Source of the DNA: Callaeas wilsoni
Taxonomy: Eukaryota > Chordata > Aves > Passeriformes > Callaeidae
DNA: 64,000 nt
Assembly (NCBI GenBank): GCA_013398955.1
Contig: VWPU01014045.1
Coordinates: 1 to 64,000 of the forward strand
Reading direction: 5' to 3'
This document shows, in pieces, positions 1 through 12,760 of this stretch. The position numbers and the translations under genes were made by a program. Position 1 is the first letter of the stretch; each line of letters starts with the position of its first letter. The notes beneath the pieces were generated by a model. That model made no database searches. It saw nothing but the letters and a program-made list of their open reading frames with translations, and was not told the origin of the DNA.

Positions 1-110
1 CGCGCCCGCCGCCCCGGAGCGCCGCGCCCGCCGGGGTCCGGCCGTGCGGCCGCGGGGGAGCCTGAGCTGGCCAGGGTACTGACCCGGCCCGCCGGGGGCA
101 CGGCTCCTGG
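1..110. other. CpG-dense edge, possibly the tail of a CpG island
   Basis: The first 60 bases contain 15 CpG dinucleotides and almost no A or T, and composition returns to ordinary intron by about 125. This is what the edge of a CpG island looks like. Frame 1 is open from base 1 to a stop at 133, with an Arg/Pro/Ala-rich peptide that does not resemble HPSE2. It could be the end of a first exon of an alternative transcript, a promoter flank, or just GC-rich intron. Confidence 0.5.
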
Positions 111-3058
111 CCTGTCGTCTTTGGAAAATATTTAGCATCCTCTGGGGCTCTCACATCTGGAGTTCTTCTTTTGCACTCCTGGCAGGAGCTGCTCGGTCCC
201 GTGTTCTGCTGGGCAGTTTATTGCCTTTTTTTTAAAATTGAGGCTCAGGAAGGCAGTGAATGCCCTTCTCCTGCCCACTCGGAGCTGTCCTGCTCAGAGC
301 CTCTGGGGTACCTTCCTCCTTCTTGGCCTCCTTGCATCTGTCTTTTTTCCGTCTCTTCCTTTTAAGATCTGAGAGCTGTGAACACCTTGCTGTCTGTGTT
401 CCTCGGGTTGGTCTTGCTGAGGATTCCCCTAGGCCTTCAGAAGCTGTGGTCTGCCACCTCTCTTCCCTCAGTGCTGCTGGTTCAGCAGAGTGGTGCACAG
501 ATGCCTTTGCCCCCTGTACTGAGCACAGCCTGGTGGGGTATAAAGGACCAGGCACCGAGCTCCTTGGTGAGCTCCATAGTCCAGACATCTGTCCACAGTT
601 TATGCTGGAGTTATAATGACTGTGGGGTCCACCTCCATATTTAGGTTTTAGGCAAGTTTCTTGAGTCCTTCACCAGTCTGAGAAGACAGGACCTTGCATG
701 TCTTGCCTCTGCTTCCTGAGTGTCTGCAGTGGCAGGTCTCAGAGAAACCCATGAAGATAACTATCAGAGAGCGCTCCAACTTCTGTGCCCTGTGTGCCTT
801 CCCCCACACTCTTCAGAGATATGTCTGCATGTGACTTGACATCCTTGTGGTAATCCCTGTCACAGCAGCTTTATCACAACACTGCTCCTGCTCTTCATTC
901 CCGAGCCTGCCCTTTGTCAGCAGGCCCTGCTGTCAGTGCATGCAGAGCCATTCCTGTGGTCCCCAAAGATGGATGTCACATAGGACACACTGCCATGGCC
1001 CCCTGCACCCTCCAAGGTGCTGGCCGCCGACCCTGGTCCTGGGCCAGTGGTTCCTCCACAGGGGTCCACATTTGTCCTGGTTTGGGTTTTAGAAGTCATC
1101 CACTCTTTTTAGGAAACAAACTAGTTTTGACCCAGCCTGGACACCCTTACAGCAGTTTGAAGAGAATTGCAGAGAGTGTATTGACCATCTAGTTTCAAAC
1201 CTGTCTGCCTCTCAGTCTTCTCCTTCAGGGCCTCCTTGATGTGTTTGGCTTCATTTTGCCCTGGGGATGGGGGGTGCACAGCTCTTGCCTTCAGTTCTGT
1301 AGGAAGGGAAATCCATTACCCAGGAAGCTGAATGGCTGTTCATGGGCTCCAGGTGACTCCAGCAGCCCATGGTAGCAATGGCCTTTCTCATGTGGGACAG
1401 ATGTAAGGTTGTGCTTTTCAGTCTTCAGTTCTCCAAATATTTCACACAACAGGGGTTCAGGATTTTATCATTCATTAGCTGGGCAAAGGTGGGGTAGGCC
1501 CAAGTCTTACTCAGTGCCTACCTAAGAGAATGTGCAGTAAAGCACACGGTCAAGGGGTGCGTGCTCATTAGCTGCAGAGGAACATTAGTCCTTCCTCCTG
1601 CTTCATCTCACTGATGTTCTTGTGCTGGATGTAGAAATATTGAACCATATTTTCATGGTATCTTGATGCCCAGTATCCATTCCTGAGTATGCTAGCTGTG
1701 GGTGCAGGAGAGAACTCATGTGGCTAACTACAGACCATGGGTACTTTAATGACACTGCTGTTCTGAGCAGTCTGTTTTAGACAGGCCTTAGAGAAGCTGT
1801 ACTAATTCCAAACTATGCAGAAAAGAGGTAGAACACAGCCTGGGCAAGAAAGTGTAGTGACTCAAGGATGAGGCTCAGAGACAGGACGATAATGTGGCTT
1901 CCAGTCTTCCACCAGATGTTTTGAGGCACGTCCCTGTGAGCCCAAGATACAGCAGAGCTTTGAACCTAAGTTTGCTGAACCTGAGATTGGACACCTCAAG
2001 AGACAGGAGCATGACTTCTGGAAGCAACTTTGGTGTTTCTTGATGTGTGTAACAGTAAAGGAGCTGGAGAGTGTGTGTGGAGCAAGGTGTGGCTCTCTTC
2101 TGACAACAAGCTCTTTCAGCAGCTTCTAGCTAGTTGAGAATTGAACCAAGAAAAGATCAACCTTGTGAGGCAAAGTGGCCTTATGCAATGTGGTGGAAGA
2201 ATTCCAGCTTCAATCCTTGCTTATCAGAGCTGGCCGCCTGAGGTTTTGTAAGAATTAGACACAGCATGTGGTGCTTGTGGATCTGAACATGTTACAGTAT
2301 TAAACTCATAAGGGACCTTGCAAGGACTAGTTTGCACCACTCTCCTCCTGCTCAGACTGACAGATCTTACTTGATTCTTGTTCTGCCTTGCTACTCCATC
2401 ATTCCCTTTCCCCAGCAGGTGAGCAGTTCTAGGGGAGGGAATATCATATTCTTGTCTCACAACATGACTTAGAGAATGCTCATATGAAAACAATTGTTAA
2501 ATAATCCTTCTGCTTCCTGAATGTCAGGCTTTAGAAGGGTACAGACACTTGTTCAAAGAGTTGTAAGCCATGCTGACCTGTGATAGCTGCAGTGAGGATG
2601 AACAAGGTGAGAACAAGCCTTCTTCATCACCTCTTTGACACGCAAGGTTAAGTGGAAGCCAAGGGTTACTGGAATGGGGTTTAGTCTTTTCTCATTATTT
2701 CGTGTCAAATACACATCTAACAGGGTTGTAATATAAATGTTGGGTGACTTTTGCACTTTCCTGCAAGGGAGGGGTCAGCACTGTGAGAGAGCAACAGCTA
2801 GGCAGGTAAAGGATGGCAGGGCCAGTAGGTTCTGTGAGCATACAACTTGAGCTTTTTGTGGGAGAAAAGGAGACTTGGGCTGGGGAGGGTCATTTGATAG
2901 GTGGATCCAAGGGGTTTGGATCCTTTTGTTGGGTTCCTCTTGCTGAGTGATGATTGTGTGACTGTCATATTGGCTGGAGCTTATCCAAGTATCTGGCAAA
3001 AATGAAAATGAAAGCTGAGGTTTGGCCATCTCCCTCTTTTCTTTCCCTTTTGCTGTAG
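1..3058 (+). other. HPSE2: 3' part of the HPSE2 intron before exon 3
   Basis: This is non-coding sequence upstream of the exon 3 acceptor. I looked for the preceding human exon, whose protein contains FLRFGGKRTDFLQFQNL, and found nothing like it, so that exon lies outside the window. Apart from the CpG-dense first 110 bases I see no clear repeat or RNA gene. The pyrimidine tract CTCCCTCTTTTCTTTCCC just before 3050 serves the exon 3 acceptor. Confidence 0.8.
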
Positions 3059-3220
3059 ACATTGTTCGCAGCGACATTGCCCTGGATAAGCAGAAAGGCT
3101 GTAAGATCGCCCAGCATCCTGACATAATGTTGGAGCTACAGAGGGAAAAGGCAGCTCAGATGCACTTGGTTTTGTTAAAGGAGCAGTTTTCAAACACATA
3201 CAGCAACCTCACACTAACAG
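3059..3220 (+). CDS. HPSE2: Heparanase-2, internal coding exon (exon 3, 162 nt, phase 1-1)
   Basis: This exon codes 54 residues of heparanase-2, a secreted heparan-sulfate-binding relative of heparanase that is reported to lack endoglucuronidase activity and to restrain heparanase. The translation starts DIVRSDIALDKQKGCKIAQH and ends FSNTYSNLTLT, nearly identical to human HPSE2 at about residues 151-204 as I remember it. In heparanase-1 the matching stretch covers the end of the excised linker and the start of the 50-kDa subunit, including its heparin-binding KKFKN segment. The acceptor is a long pyrimidine tract ending TTTTGCTGTAG at 3058; the donor is CAG|GTAAGG. The first Asp codon is completed by a G from the upstream exon, and the last base (G) joins CC of the next exon to give Ala, so both ends are phase 1 and skipping keeps frame. 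The open frame runs past both splice sites, but those extensions are intron. The residue before the final Leu-Thr creates an N-L-T glycosylation sequon. Confidence 0.96.
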
Positions 3221-5269
3221 GTAAGGCTGCAAGACCAGCTCTGGAGCCAGGAGCTGGGTCTAGTTCTTGCTAACTCACAGGTGTGTTAAAACCCTCGGGT
3301 TCTTCGCCTCTGTATGAATCAGCATCTCTCTGGCTGCCTCTGTTTCCTACCAAGGTTACTGGGTATTGGGAGGGAAAGGACCAGCAGGAACTGGAGGTGG
3401 ACTCATAAGGCCTCTGCAGCTGGCACCTATGCAAACACTCCAGATTTGGTGCCCCTGAACAGAACATTTTCTACAGTCTGACCTAAGCAGAATACCACGG
3501 CATGTGAAGTGCTGGAGAAATCTCCCTGCTAACTGTTCACGTCGATGGGGCTGCAGCAATTACTAAATTTGGAGTCCTTTAAGCTGCAGCCGATTTTTTT
3601 CTTTCCAGAGCATGCACTTTGTGTGAACCCAGTAAATATTAAAGAGCAAATATAAAGGGATAATGGCCTAGACAGAGATGAGAGGATACTCTTTTTCTGG
3701 CAACTGTTTGTATTATCCAGGGAACAGAATCTCGATGGAGGAGACGGCCACATTTTGGATACACATTTAATGGTGCTTGTAAAGGAATGATGTCTTCAGG
3801 CAGTGAGTGGGCAGAAGGATGGGATCCCAGCAGCCAACAGGGTCCTCTCATATCTCTTCTCCTTATCACTACAGCTGGATGAGCCACAGACGATGGGAAG
3901 GAGGAAGAGACTAATAAATCAAACGAGACCCCCTTCTCCTCTTGACAGGTCCCTTTCCTGTGAAAGGCAGGCAGGCATCTTATTTTTATAAGAGGGAGGG
4001 CCCTGTGCTCTGTCTGGGGAGGAGATGGCAAGCCCCATGGTGGCCCTCCCCTGCTGCTGGGCTCGGAGAGGCAAACCGGTCCTGCACAACCTCCCCCCCA
4101 CTGCTGCCACCCCTATTTCAGTGCCCAGGCCCTGCCTTGTAGCCAGCAAGGGTCTGCATCCTCACCAGTGAGCTCTGGCTCTCCTGGGGACATCAGCTGT
4201 GTTGGAGCTCTCGGGGACCCCGCAGAGGTCGGATGGTGACACCAGCAGTGTCAAAAGGCTCGGCGCAGGGGTTACTGGATATCGGGGCCACGAGTGGAGC
4301 TGAATCGCATCATTCCTGAAGGCCCAGCATTTAAACAGGATCCTCAGAACCGTTTCTCATTCTCTGTAACGTAATCCACTTGGCTGTTTATTCCCAGTAC
4401 AACTGCTGGAATCAACATTGTCAGCTTTTCCCCTGACAACTTGCTTACTTTCCACTAAACAAACTTCCCTCGAGAAGTGAAGCTGCTCTCCCCTATCCTC
4501 CTTCCCTTGCTGCTTCAAAAGCTCTCTGGCATTGCTCGCATTTTTTACAGAACCTGCAGAGCAGAGGTGCTACCTGGTTATCAGCTTAGCTCTTAGCCTT
4601 TCCAAGTGTGTTTACAGGATAGTTCAGAAGGTTTTAGCTCTAACTCTCCAGGGTGGAGAGAGCAATTTCACCAGAATATTACCCAAAGAACTATTTTAAT
4701 GTTCTTTAACTCCCTTTGAATGTGAGCAGAGCAACTTCATAATTGTTATGAAGTTTAATCTTTTATTTCATAGACATAGTCTGAGAACATGGTCTCTAGA
4801 CAGCTAAGCATAATATTTAACTGGAACTCTACTAACTTGTGTAAATATTTCCCTTCTCTGTGATGGATCTGGTGTTTGGGGTGGGTAGAGGGGGTTGTAC
4901 ATCTGTTGCAGAAGGGCATTTCTTACCTTCAAAATTCAGTCGGACAGAGTTTGCTTGAGGACTTCTTTTTGTTGTGCACAGTGGGTTTGTACAGTGCTGT
5001 AGGGAGTCCTCAGGTCATGAGGCAAGGTGCAGGAGCAAGAATGCAGATATGGTTTAGGGAGTCCTTAGTGAAGGACTGATTTTGCAGGGATGGAATATCC
5101 ATGAGATCCTTGAAAACAGGGTTTCCTCCTGGGAGTCTGTATCTCGGCCTCATGCAGTGCATGTACTGTGGATTGCCTTCAGTGTCCAGCCCAGATTGGA
5201 GGAATATTGAACCCCACAGCTCTGTGTGAGAGGGTTCCTACTGCTGCTAGTTCTTCAACTGTACCCAAA

Positions 5270-5335
5270 AAATGTAAATGGAGTATCTTGCCCAAAGTCA
5301 TATGAGAATAAAGGTGCTTTATGATGGGATAGCTC
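5270..5335 (+). repeat. MIR-like SINE fragment
   Basis: TATCTTGCCCAAAGTCATAT closely resembles the MIR core motif GACTTGCCCAAGGTCACA, and the next bases (ATGAGAATAAAGGTGC) fit loosely. The fragment is short and diverged. Confidence 0.4.
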
Positions 5336-6087
5336 CTCTAGGAGAGCTTGAGAGTAGAAATACTACTGTGTGGCATTTTTATTCCCATATAACTACCACT
5401 ACCACTGTAGTGATCTGGATAAAAAGTCCTCTTCCCTTCCTCCTCCTCTACCTCACAGGTAATATAATTACATGAACAATTTGAAAGTCTTTGAGGCCTC
5501 CCATTCCACCTGCAAGTGTGAGCAAGGGATTCTGCCAACAAACTTTCATGCAGTACCCTCATGGGTTTAGGAATGAAAGCTCTCAGGGTGCAGGGCACGT
5601 GATTCTGCAGTACCTGTGGCATCAATGTAAGCTGGGGGCTTTTTCAAATCTATTCACCAGTTGCACATAACTCTCAGTGTGTTCCTTGTTTCAGGCATCA
5701 GGCAGGGCTGTGTTGTGCTGGGATTTAAGCTGCTCACAGCAGCAGGTACTTCCAAGGTAAGAGGGTGTCTTAAAATGAAATGTGTGGTTTTGTGCTAAGA
5801 CACAACTGAGACTGAGTGAAACCAGGCAGTCTTTCTGGCTCTCATTCCTGCAGGAACACATGTGAGCCTCTGGCTTAGACCACTTCGGTTTCTCTCATCG
5901 AGCCTTCCTCGGCTCCTGTCTGCAGGCTTTCTCTTGCATCTTGCTTCTGCTTTCTGTATATGATCTTTCCAGGCTTACTGAGCCTGCCTCCCTGACATGA
6001 GCAATTGCCTTTGATCTGTGACCGTGCTATTTAAATGCTGTAAAATATTTTGAGGTTTATTAATCTTTGCTGTTTCCCCCGTGGTGC

Positions 6088-6165
6088 TAAGAGATGGGTA
6101 TCTCGTTTCACAGATCAGCATCTCCCGTGCTCCCGGGTCAGTCCGTGGTAGAGCAGGGGGAGAGC
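6088..6165 (+). repeat. MIR-like SINE fragment
   Basis: ATCTCGTTTCACAGATCAG followed about 45 bases later by GTGGTAGAGCAGGGG follows the MIR order of 'TTTTACAGATGAG' then 'GTGGCAGAGC'. The central CTTGCCCAAGG part is badly eroded. Confidence 0.4.
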
Positions 6166-8361
6166 GCTCAGCACTGCCTGCTCTCCTCTGGGAACCCGCT
6201 CCCTGAGCTCAGCCTGCCATGGGATAGGGGAGGAGAAGGAATCTTTCTCTAGAAACACTTCTTTGGTCTTTCACAGTTTGCAGAGCAAGCAGCGATTCTT
6301 TTTATGTTTTGTATCAGCTGGGCTAGAAGTTGCAGTCATCACAGCAGGCTCCTCTCCTTTGCAGCCCTCAGAAGAAATGTTCAGGTGACAAAAAGGTCAT
6401 TTTGGGGTCCTGGAACCGGGGGGCCGGAATGCACAACACTGGGCTGGCAGCAGGTGAGGTGTGAGGAACTGCCTCGGGCAGTGGAGACACAATGTGCATG
6501 CAGATTTTAGAGTCAGCTTGTGGGGAGTGGGGCAGCATCAGGCTTCAATAGACTAAATCCAAATTCCTCCACCTGTGGTGCCAGTTTGGGCTGGGGTAGT
6601 GTACTGCATTTGTAGTTTAAGAGACTGGAAATCCACAAGTTTCTGCACTGTTCTTAAGTAAAGCCTGTTAAGCCTGTTAATCCTGTGGAAGAGGGAATTT
6701 TTTTGGTCCACAGACATGTCTGAAAAACTGGCCCCTCCTGTATTTGCATGAAGTGTTAAGTGTAACTGAGGCTTCCCAAGAAACGAGTACGGACTATAAG
6801 TTTCCCTCTAGGATTTCCCATCCAGAGGAAACAAAATAGTGCCTCACTGGTCATTCTGAACCATGGAGAAACATCTTTCTGCTCTACCTTCTGCCTGAAA
6901 CTGTGACACAGATTACTTCACTGCATCAAGAAACTAATGATGAGAGCTCTCTAGCCTGTCCTGCCACATGACATCTGCACTGAAAAGCCAGTGAGGAATC
7001 TGCAAGGTGTGTGGTGGGAGCCATCTATCTTGTGATATCATACAGCACAGCCTCTAAAAGCAGTGATTAAGGGGGCAGACCCTCCTCACATGGCATGTAA
7101 TGCTCCCAGTTTACCCTCTGTGGTCCCACCCTGCCAAGGGTGTTATTAGTGTCTCTCCCCGGTGCACTGAGAGAGACTTGAAGGGACTAAACTCAGGTGG
7201 AACTGATAGGAACAGAGAGCTGCTGAAGAGTGCATTTCACTGTCTGTGTCCAACACTGCAATCAAGTGTTTTACACTGGCATCCCACTACCCCATCAGGG
7301 TAATTAGGTAGCTTAAACTCTGCCATAACAGCAGCTGTGATCTCTCTGTGAGGCTTTTCCTTGAAAAAGTCTACTTTTGGAGATGTTAGCAGCCATGCAG
7401 AGACCCTCTTTGTCCAAGGTAAGGGGTTTGGGGCTATGAGGTGGTGGTGACAGAGTGCACACCTGCTTTTCACAAGTGGGATGTGTAGGGATGAGTGGAA
7501 CGAAGCAGGGTAGGGGAGCTGAGCGTATGTGTGGCTACTGCAGAACGTGTGGGAGGCACAGAGCAGGGATGAGGGCAGTGTGTCTGCATGAAGAGCTTGC
7601 TAGTGAGATACCGTCCCACAGAAATACGGTTTTTGCTTCTCCCCAAAGACAGTGAGAACCCCAGTTGTACTTGTCCTTTGGCAGGGAATCACACGGCTCA
7701 GGTCGAGCACCTGTGACATGAGTGTTTCCTGCACTTGTGAACCTCCCCTGGTGGTTTTGTGATTCCTGCTGCATGCTGTGGCTCTGGGAGATAGCGGTCC
7801 TTGAGCAGGACATGTTTGTAGGGCCTGAGGCTCATCCCATGGAGTGCTGAGTCTGGAGAGAACTGTGGCTCAGAGGCTGCCCTTGCAGGAGGGTGTGTGT
7901 AGGAAGCAGGGCATGGGGCTGGATGTGCTTTTGGTGCCTGTGCTGCCAGGCTGTAAGGACACTCTGGTTATTTTTGCTGGAGTTTTTAGCGAATGAGTTT
8001 TATCCTCCAGCAACACCTAACTCTATGGGACTGGAGGGTGGGCCACCTTGTGAGATGGTACCTGACAGGGTTGTTGCAAAGCTAAGTACAGCTTCCTTGC
8101 CTTTTTGGCATCTTCTTTGGGATCAGCAACCTAAATGTCCTGTGGTCTGCACAGCAGTGATAAGTGATATGTATCATAGCTGCTTTACTGGGTGCTGCAC
8201 AGGGGTGGTCTGCACTGCGCTGGCTCTCCAGCTTTACTTCAAGGAGAGTGCACCCTGGGGCTGTGTAACAGGCCTGGGAGTGTCTTTTGGATCAAGCTCT
8301 CTGCCCTTTGGTCCATCACAGACCCTTACGTTACACACATTATCCACAGCATTGTACAAAA

Positions 8362-8430
8362 TAGATCTGAAAAGGACCTCAAGAGGGCATCTTCTAGCCT
8401 TTTCCATGGCAAATCTGTACCTGATCTCTG
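8362..8430 (-). repeat. Possible CR1-type fragment
   Basis: ATAGATCTGAAAAGGACCTC followed by AAGAGGGCATCTTCTAGCC resembles the antisense 3' end of old CR1 copies (AAAAGGACCTCTAGAGATCATCTAGTC). Only about 50 bases match. Confidence 0.35.
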
Positions 8431-9312
8431 CTTGGGGAAAGGTGTATGAGAAGAGGCAATATCTTTTGTGTGACCAGCTGGTACACTTGGAAAGTCAGTC
8501 AAACTTTTGGGGGGCTTGAACCCTTCGAAGAAAAAAAAGTAGCATTCCAAGCTAAATACAGAGTGAAAATAGCTACCCAGAACTTGTCACCTTAATTAGC
8601 ACTACTGGGGTACCAGTGGAGAAGCCCTGTCAGCAAAGGGAACACAATAATATCATCATCTCCTATGGGAAGGAGGGGGAGAGAACTGCTGTGAAACACT
8701 GGAGGCTTTCCTGGGAGGAAGGGACCAGGAAAACTGATGTCATTAAAACACTATCTGTACTGAGCCCATAGTTAATGGGCAGCAGAGGTGCCAACCTTTT
8801 AAGAATAGTTTGCAGGTGCCTTCTGAGATCTTGGGATCAGAACCAGTGGAATAGTGCTGGGAAAAATAAATCTTGGAAAACAATCTCTGGTAACTGAGTG
8901 TTTTTGTGCCATTATCAGTTGTTTATATGAGCTCATTCTGAAACAGAGTGGCTGTTTGTTTTTACCACACAGCCTTCTGAGGGTGTTTGCTGTAGCTGAA
9001 ATATATTGTGTTCCTGGGCATGTCCGTGTAAAGCCTGCAGGCGGTTGGGGCTCAGCAGCCAGGCACCAGCATTGCACGGGGTGTGGGGACATCACTGTTG
9101 ACTGATTCAAATGACGTGGCTTCATCCTTGTTTTAAAACCTTCTGTGACGGCAGTGATATACCCTCCCTCAGCAGTCGGCTCTAGGGTGTAATTAGCTAT
9201 ATCATTATGGAGTTGGTATTCTTAAAATCTCTTGCTTCAGTTTAAGCCCGTGATGGCATGTCCTCTCCCCGTGGACATGGAGAACAGCTTACAGCACTCC
9301 TTCTCTCTTTGC

Positions 9313-11850
9313 AGAAATCTTTTACATATTTGAGGCTTGTTATCATGTTTCCCTGAAGACTTTTGTTCTCTGCACTGAACAACTGCCTTTCATTTGCTCT
9401 TTTCTGATGTCTATTTTATTTACAAGTTGAATGACACATGCATAGCTGATTCTGCATCTTGAAGTTCCTTTCAGCCCTCTACAATTTTTTCGTGGCTCTG
9501 TGTTTTGTTGGGGTCCCTTGGGCTCTTTCCACTGGGTCTGGGATGTTTTTTAAGTGCATTGCCTTGAAATGAGACCAGTATTGCAGCTGAGGCCTTTCTT
9601 GACTGAGAAAAGCAGCAGGGTTATTTCATGTACCTGGTGCATGACACTTCTGTCTGTATAATCATGGATTTTTTGCTACAATATTGCTTGTTCATGCCTG
9701 CAATTTTGTGTACAATTTCCCAACCAGCTGTGCATTTCCCACGTGGAATTTCATCTAGACTCTATTTTCCTAATTTTCGAATTAAAATGTTACACAAAAC
9801 TGGAGGAAAAGCCTTGAGAAAGTAAAGGTACAGAACATCTGTTGCCTCTATCTCACATACAAGACCTTGTGGCTCTATCAAAGAGAAGTCAGGTTGCCTT
9901 CACATGGCAGGGTTATTACTTCCAGCCCCTCCTTGCAGATGGATTGCTTGATGATTTCTTTCAAAATTTTTACAGAAATTTGAAGTTATGTTGGCTGGCC
10001 TGCAATTTCCTTGGTTTTTCAACCCGTTGAACGTAGCCACTATATTTGCCCTTTTCTGGTCTTTTAGAACCTCATTCATCTTCTAGAAATTCCTACAGGT
10101 AGTTGCTGATGGACCTCCACCTATTTCAAAACATCAAACTTCTGTAGTTTTCATTCTGCTAAGGTGCTACTATACATTACCCTTCTACTCTGATTCTTTT
10201 AATTGCATTAACTTTGTAGTCCTAATGTTATCCTTTTATTCATGAAGTCTGAACCAACAAAAGCATTAAACATTTCTGCTTTAACCCTGTGAGTTGTTGA
10301 CTATTGTGAAATTCTGTCCCAATTTATACCTCTTTGCTTCCTGAGACAGCTGCGAGCCAAACCCCTGGGATCCCCTGCCTTCCCTTACCCTAATTAGTAG
10401 TTTTACAACTCGTTTCGTGCTGACAGCATGTGTGTGTGTGAGAGAGGTCATGAAGGTGAATCTCTTTTTCAGGTGACACCCTCTAGTCTGTTAAGCCACA
10501 CTTTGGCTTTCTCATTATCTGATTTGGTTATTGTTGTTGTAACTGTGGGAAACATGGCTTCTTGTGACGTGTCCAGGATTTATTAAATTCAATTTACTGT
10601 CCAATTTAACTAGCCTCACAAGAGAAGATATTTTATAAATTGTGAATCTTAAAATTAGCAGTTATACATACGTTATAATATATAATGTCATTACCAGAAC
10701 CAGCCAGTTCTGGGTGCTGTGTAGAGAATAAAGAAAACACATAAACCTAACAGAAAACAGATTTTGGTGGAAGAGGGGGAGGGCTGACATGCACTAACAG
10801 CTTTGGAAGGGGTTGTGGCGTGTTCAGTGTCATAAAGCAATCTATTAACCTTTTCTCCCTCCTCAGGAGGTGCTGAACTCTTTGGTCTGTCTCCTCCCAC
10901 CGATGTAGTTATCAAATGTCTCCTGGTTACCGCTGGCGAACACTGCTGTGAGCAGTGTCTGTGGAGCACTCGGCTCTTTCGCTCTGTCCCTCTCCTGGTG
11001 CTGCTCCTTTGTGCTCATCCACATCAGCCTGATGGAGTTGCCATTTCTCCTTTGAGTGCTTCGAGCCACGGAGGAGTCTGTGAATTACCCTAATGGTACC
11101 CCTGCGTTAAGATAATTTACATCTGTTCCCTTATCTTGCTGTGTGTTTACAAAACACTGTCTTTCCCAAACTCCCTTTTCATTTGGAGCAAAATCTCACT
11201 TGCCAGCCCTCTCAGATTACTGAAGCCTCTGTCCTTACAAAGCACTATTTTTATTCTGCCACTATTTCTTTTTCAAACAAGTACAAACACTCGTTTCGGG
11301 CTTCCCTGCCTGTGGTGCTTTCCACCTTCGTGGCTTTCCCCATTTTTTCTCTGTAGATGAGAATCAAACCTCAAGGAGACTCCTTCCTAGTTTTGTTCCT
11401 GTCGCTTCTTTCTCTTTTTTTTTTTTTTTTTTTTGCCGGTGCATTCCAGGAACTCACAGCAAGGCGGTGTCTGATGTCTTCCTTTCCCAGCAAATGTGTG
11501 GGCAGTTAAAGGTCCCTAATTACCAGCAGGTTCTGTGTTTCAGATGCTCCCAATAAGCCTGTTCTTCCGATCTCCCTGATTTTGTAGCCTAAAGCAGACC
11601 CCCAGTGTGCCAGTGTCTGGGCTCCTTCCAGTCTTACATTACACAGCAGTCTTTATACCTGCCTTTTGTACTACTGAGTTTCATCCCCTGCTTTTATGCT
11701 GGGCCCCAAGATCATCCAGAGCTTCTTGTGTGATGTTTCTCATCCTCAGCTGTGCTGATGTTACTTTTCCTCTTTGTCAGCACCGTGCCTAACTCTGACT
11801 TTCAACCCCTGGAGCTCGCTTTGCCTCTCGCCACCAGGTTAGAAACCCCC
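9313..11850 (-). repeat. Long degraded CR1 LINE covering much of ORF2
   Basis: A series of landmarks appears in the order expected for an antisense CR1 of the turtle/bird ancestral type. They are TTTACATATTTGAGGCTTGTTATCATG (9321-9347), GCAGCTGAGGCC near 9583, GGAATTTCATCTAG near 9743, CTCTATCAAAGAGAAGTCAGG near 9871, GGCTGGCCTGCAATTTCC near 9992, and ACTATATTTGCCCTTTTCTG near 10041. Further on are AAGCATTAAACATTTCTGC near 10260, TGCATTCCAGG near 11441, GGGCAGTTAAAGGTCCC near 11500 and GTAGCCTAAAGCAGACCCCC near 11585. The element is heavily mutated with no intact frame. 10330-11130 matches poorly and may hold an insertion. Confidence 0.75.
11415..11434 (+). repeat. T20 homopolymer
   Basis: An uninterrupted run of 20 T residues inside the degraded CR1 copy. 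It is a simple repeat and its length is probably polymorphic. Confidence 0.9.
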
Positions 11851-12179
11851 TCTCCTCCCACACTAACATAATTCCTACATGCAGCAGTCAAACCTTGTGG
11901 ATTTTTCTTTCAAAAGCTGAATAGATTTGGTCCTCAAGCTTCACTTTGCCAAAGTCCTGTCATACCTCTTCCTTCGTCCTGTGGCCGTGCAGGACAGACT
12001 TTTCCAGCCCGGAGATACAAGCCCTATATTGTTTTCCCGTACGTGTATTATCTTGTGCTTGGCTGAATTAAAGCACGCTTGGTTGGATGGTGGCCATTTA
12101 GCCATACAAATTGGATCACGGGATAAACGAAGGCTGTTTTGTTCGTTATTTGCTAACCTTCATTTGTGCTAGCTGCAAG

Positions 12180-12760
12180 CTGCCTCTAAGGATCTTGTAT
12201 TTATCTGAATGATTGGTAAAAACACTGCATCCTGTGGGATGGGAAACAAGCAGTGGGTAGGGTTTTGTCTCATTAGCCACTTCTGTCCACCTACTTATGC
12301 CAAATTACTTCTATTAATGCAAGTTCTTAAATCAAGCTGTAACGCCAGTTAGACAGGACTTGATTCTGTACAACATATGCTGGCTGGTAATTAGCCGAGA
12401 CATGAATATAATGAATTATTGGTAGTTTCTCATATTGTCTTTTAATTACTCTGTCAAGTTCTGCTGTCAGCCTGACTGGCTGTTGGGCCCTAGGTCAGCA
12501 AGTCCTGCCAAACACCAGCATGGGGTTAGGGCTCACCTACCCTTCTAGAATTACTTGGCATTCCAAGATTTATTAAAAATTAGCATCAACAGGTCAGAGA
12601 TCTCCTTAGTGCATTTGGAGGTGCAAATTATCCAGGGTGGGTGATTTAACAGTGTTTATCTAAAGCAGATGTTATCTAATTCATGCCTCGGTCATTAGTA
12701 AATGGTGATGTATATAGACATCTTGTGAGGCGCTCATCATCATCATATTTTTTTCATAAA
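12180..12760. promoter_or_regulatory. Candidate conserved non-coding block
   Basis: The block is AT-rich, lacks recognisable repeats, and holds several TAAT/ATTA homeodomain-type cores (for example GGTAATTAGCC near 12387 and TTTTAATTAC near 12440). This texture is common in conserved intronic enhancers, but conservation cannot be measured from one sequence. Confidence 0.25.

Larger units (their letters stand above)
3221..9312. other. Intron stretch with few recognisable repeats
   Basis: This is mixed-composition intron sequence. I recognise only two weak MIR-like scraps (5270-5335, 6088-6165) and one weak CR1-like scrap (8362-8430). Open frames are short or overlap without protein-like features. 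AT-rich 4680-4860 may hold a conserved element, but nothing is definite. Confidence 0.5.

Noticed and set aside
7893..8519. 208-codon open frame, the longest on the + strand
   Set aside because: Cys/Trp/Leu-rich with no domain, no splice context, and it runs into a weak CR1-like scrap. It is best explained as chance.
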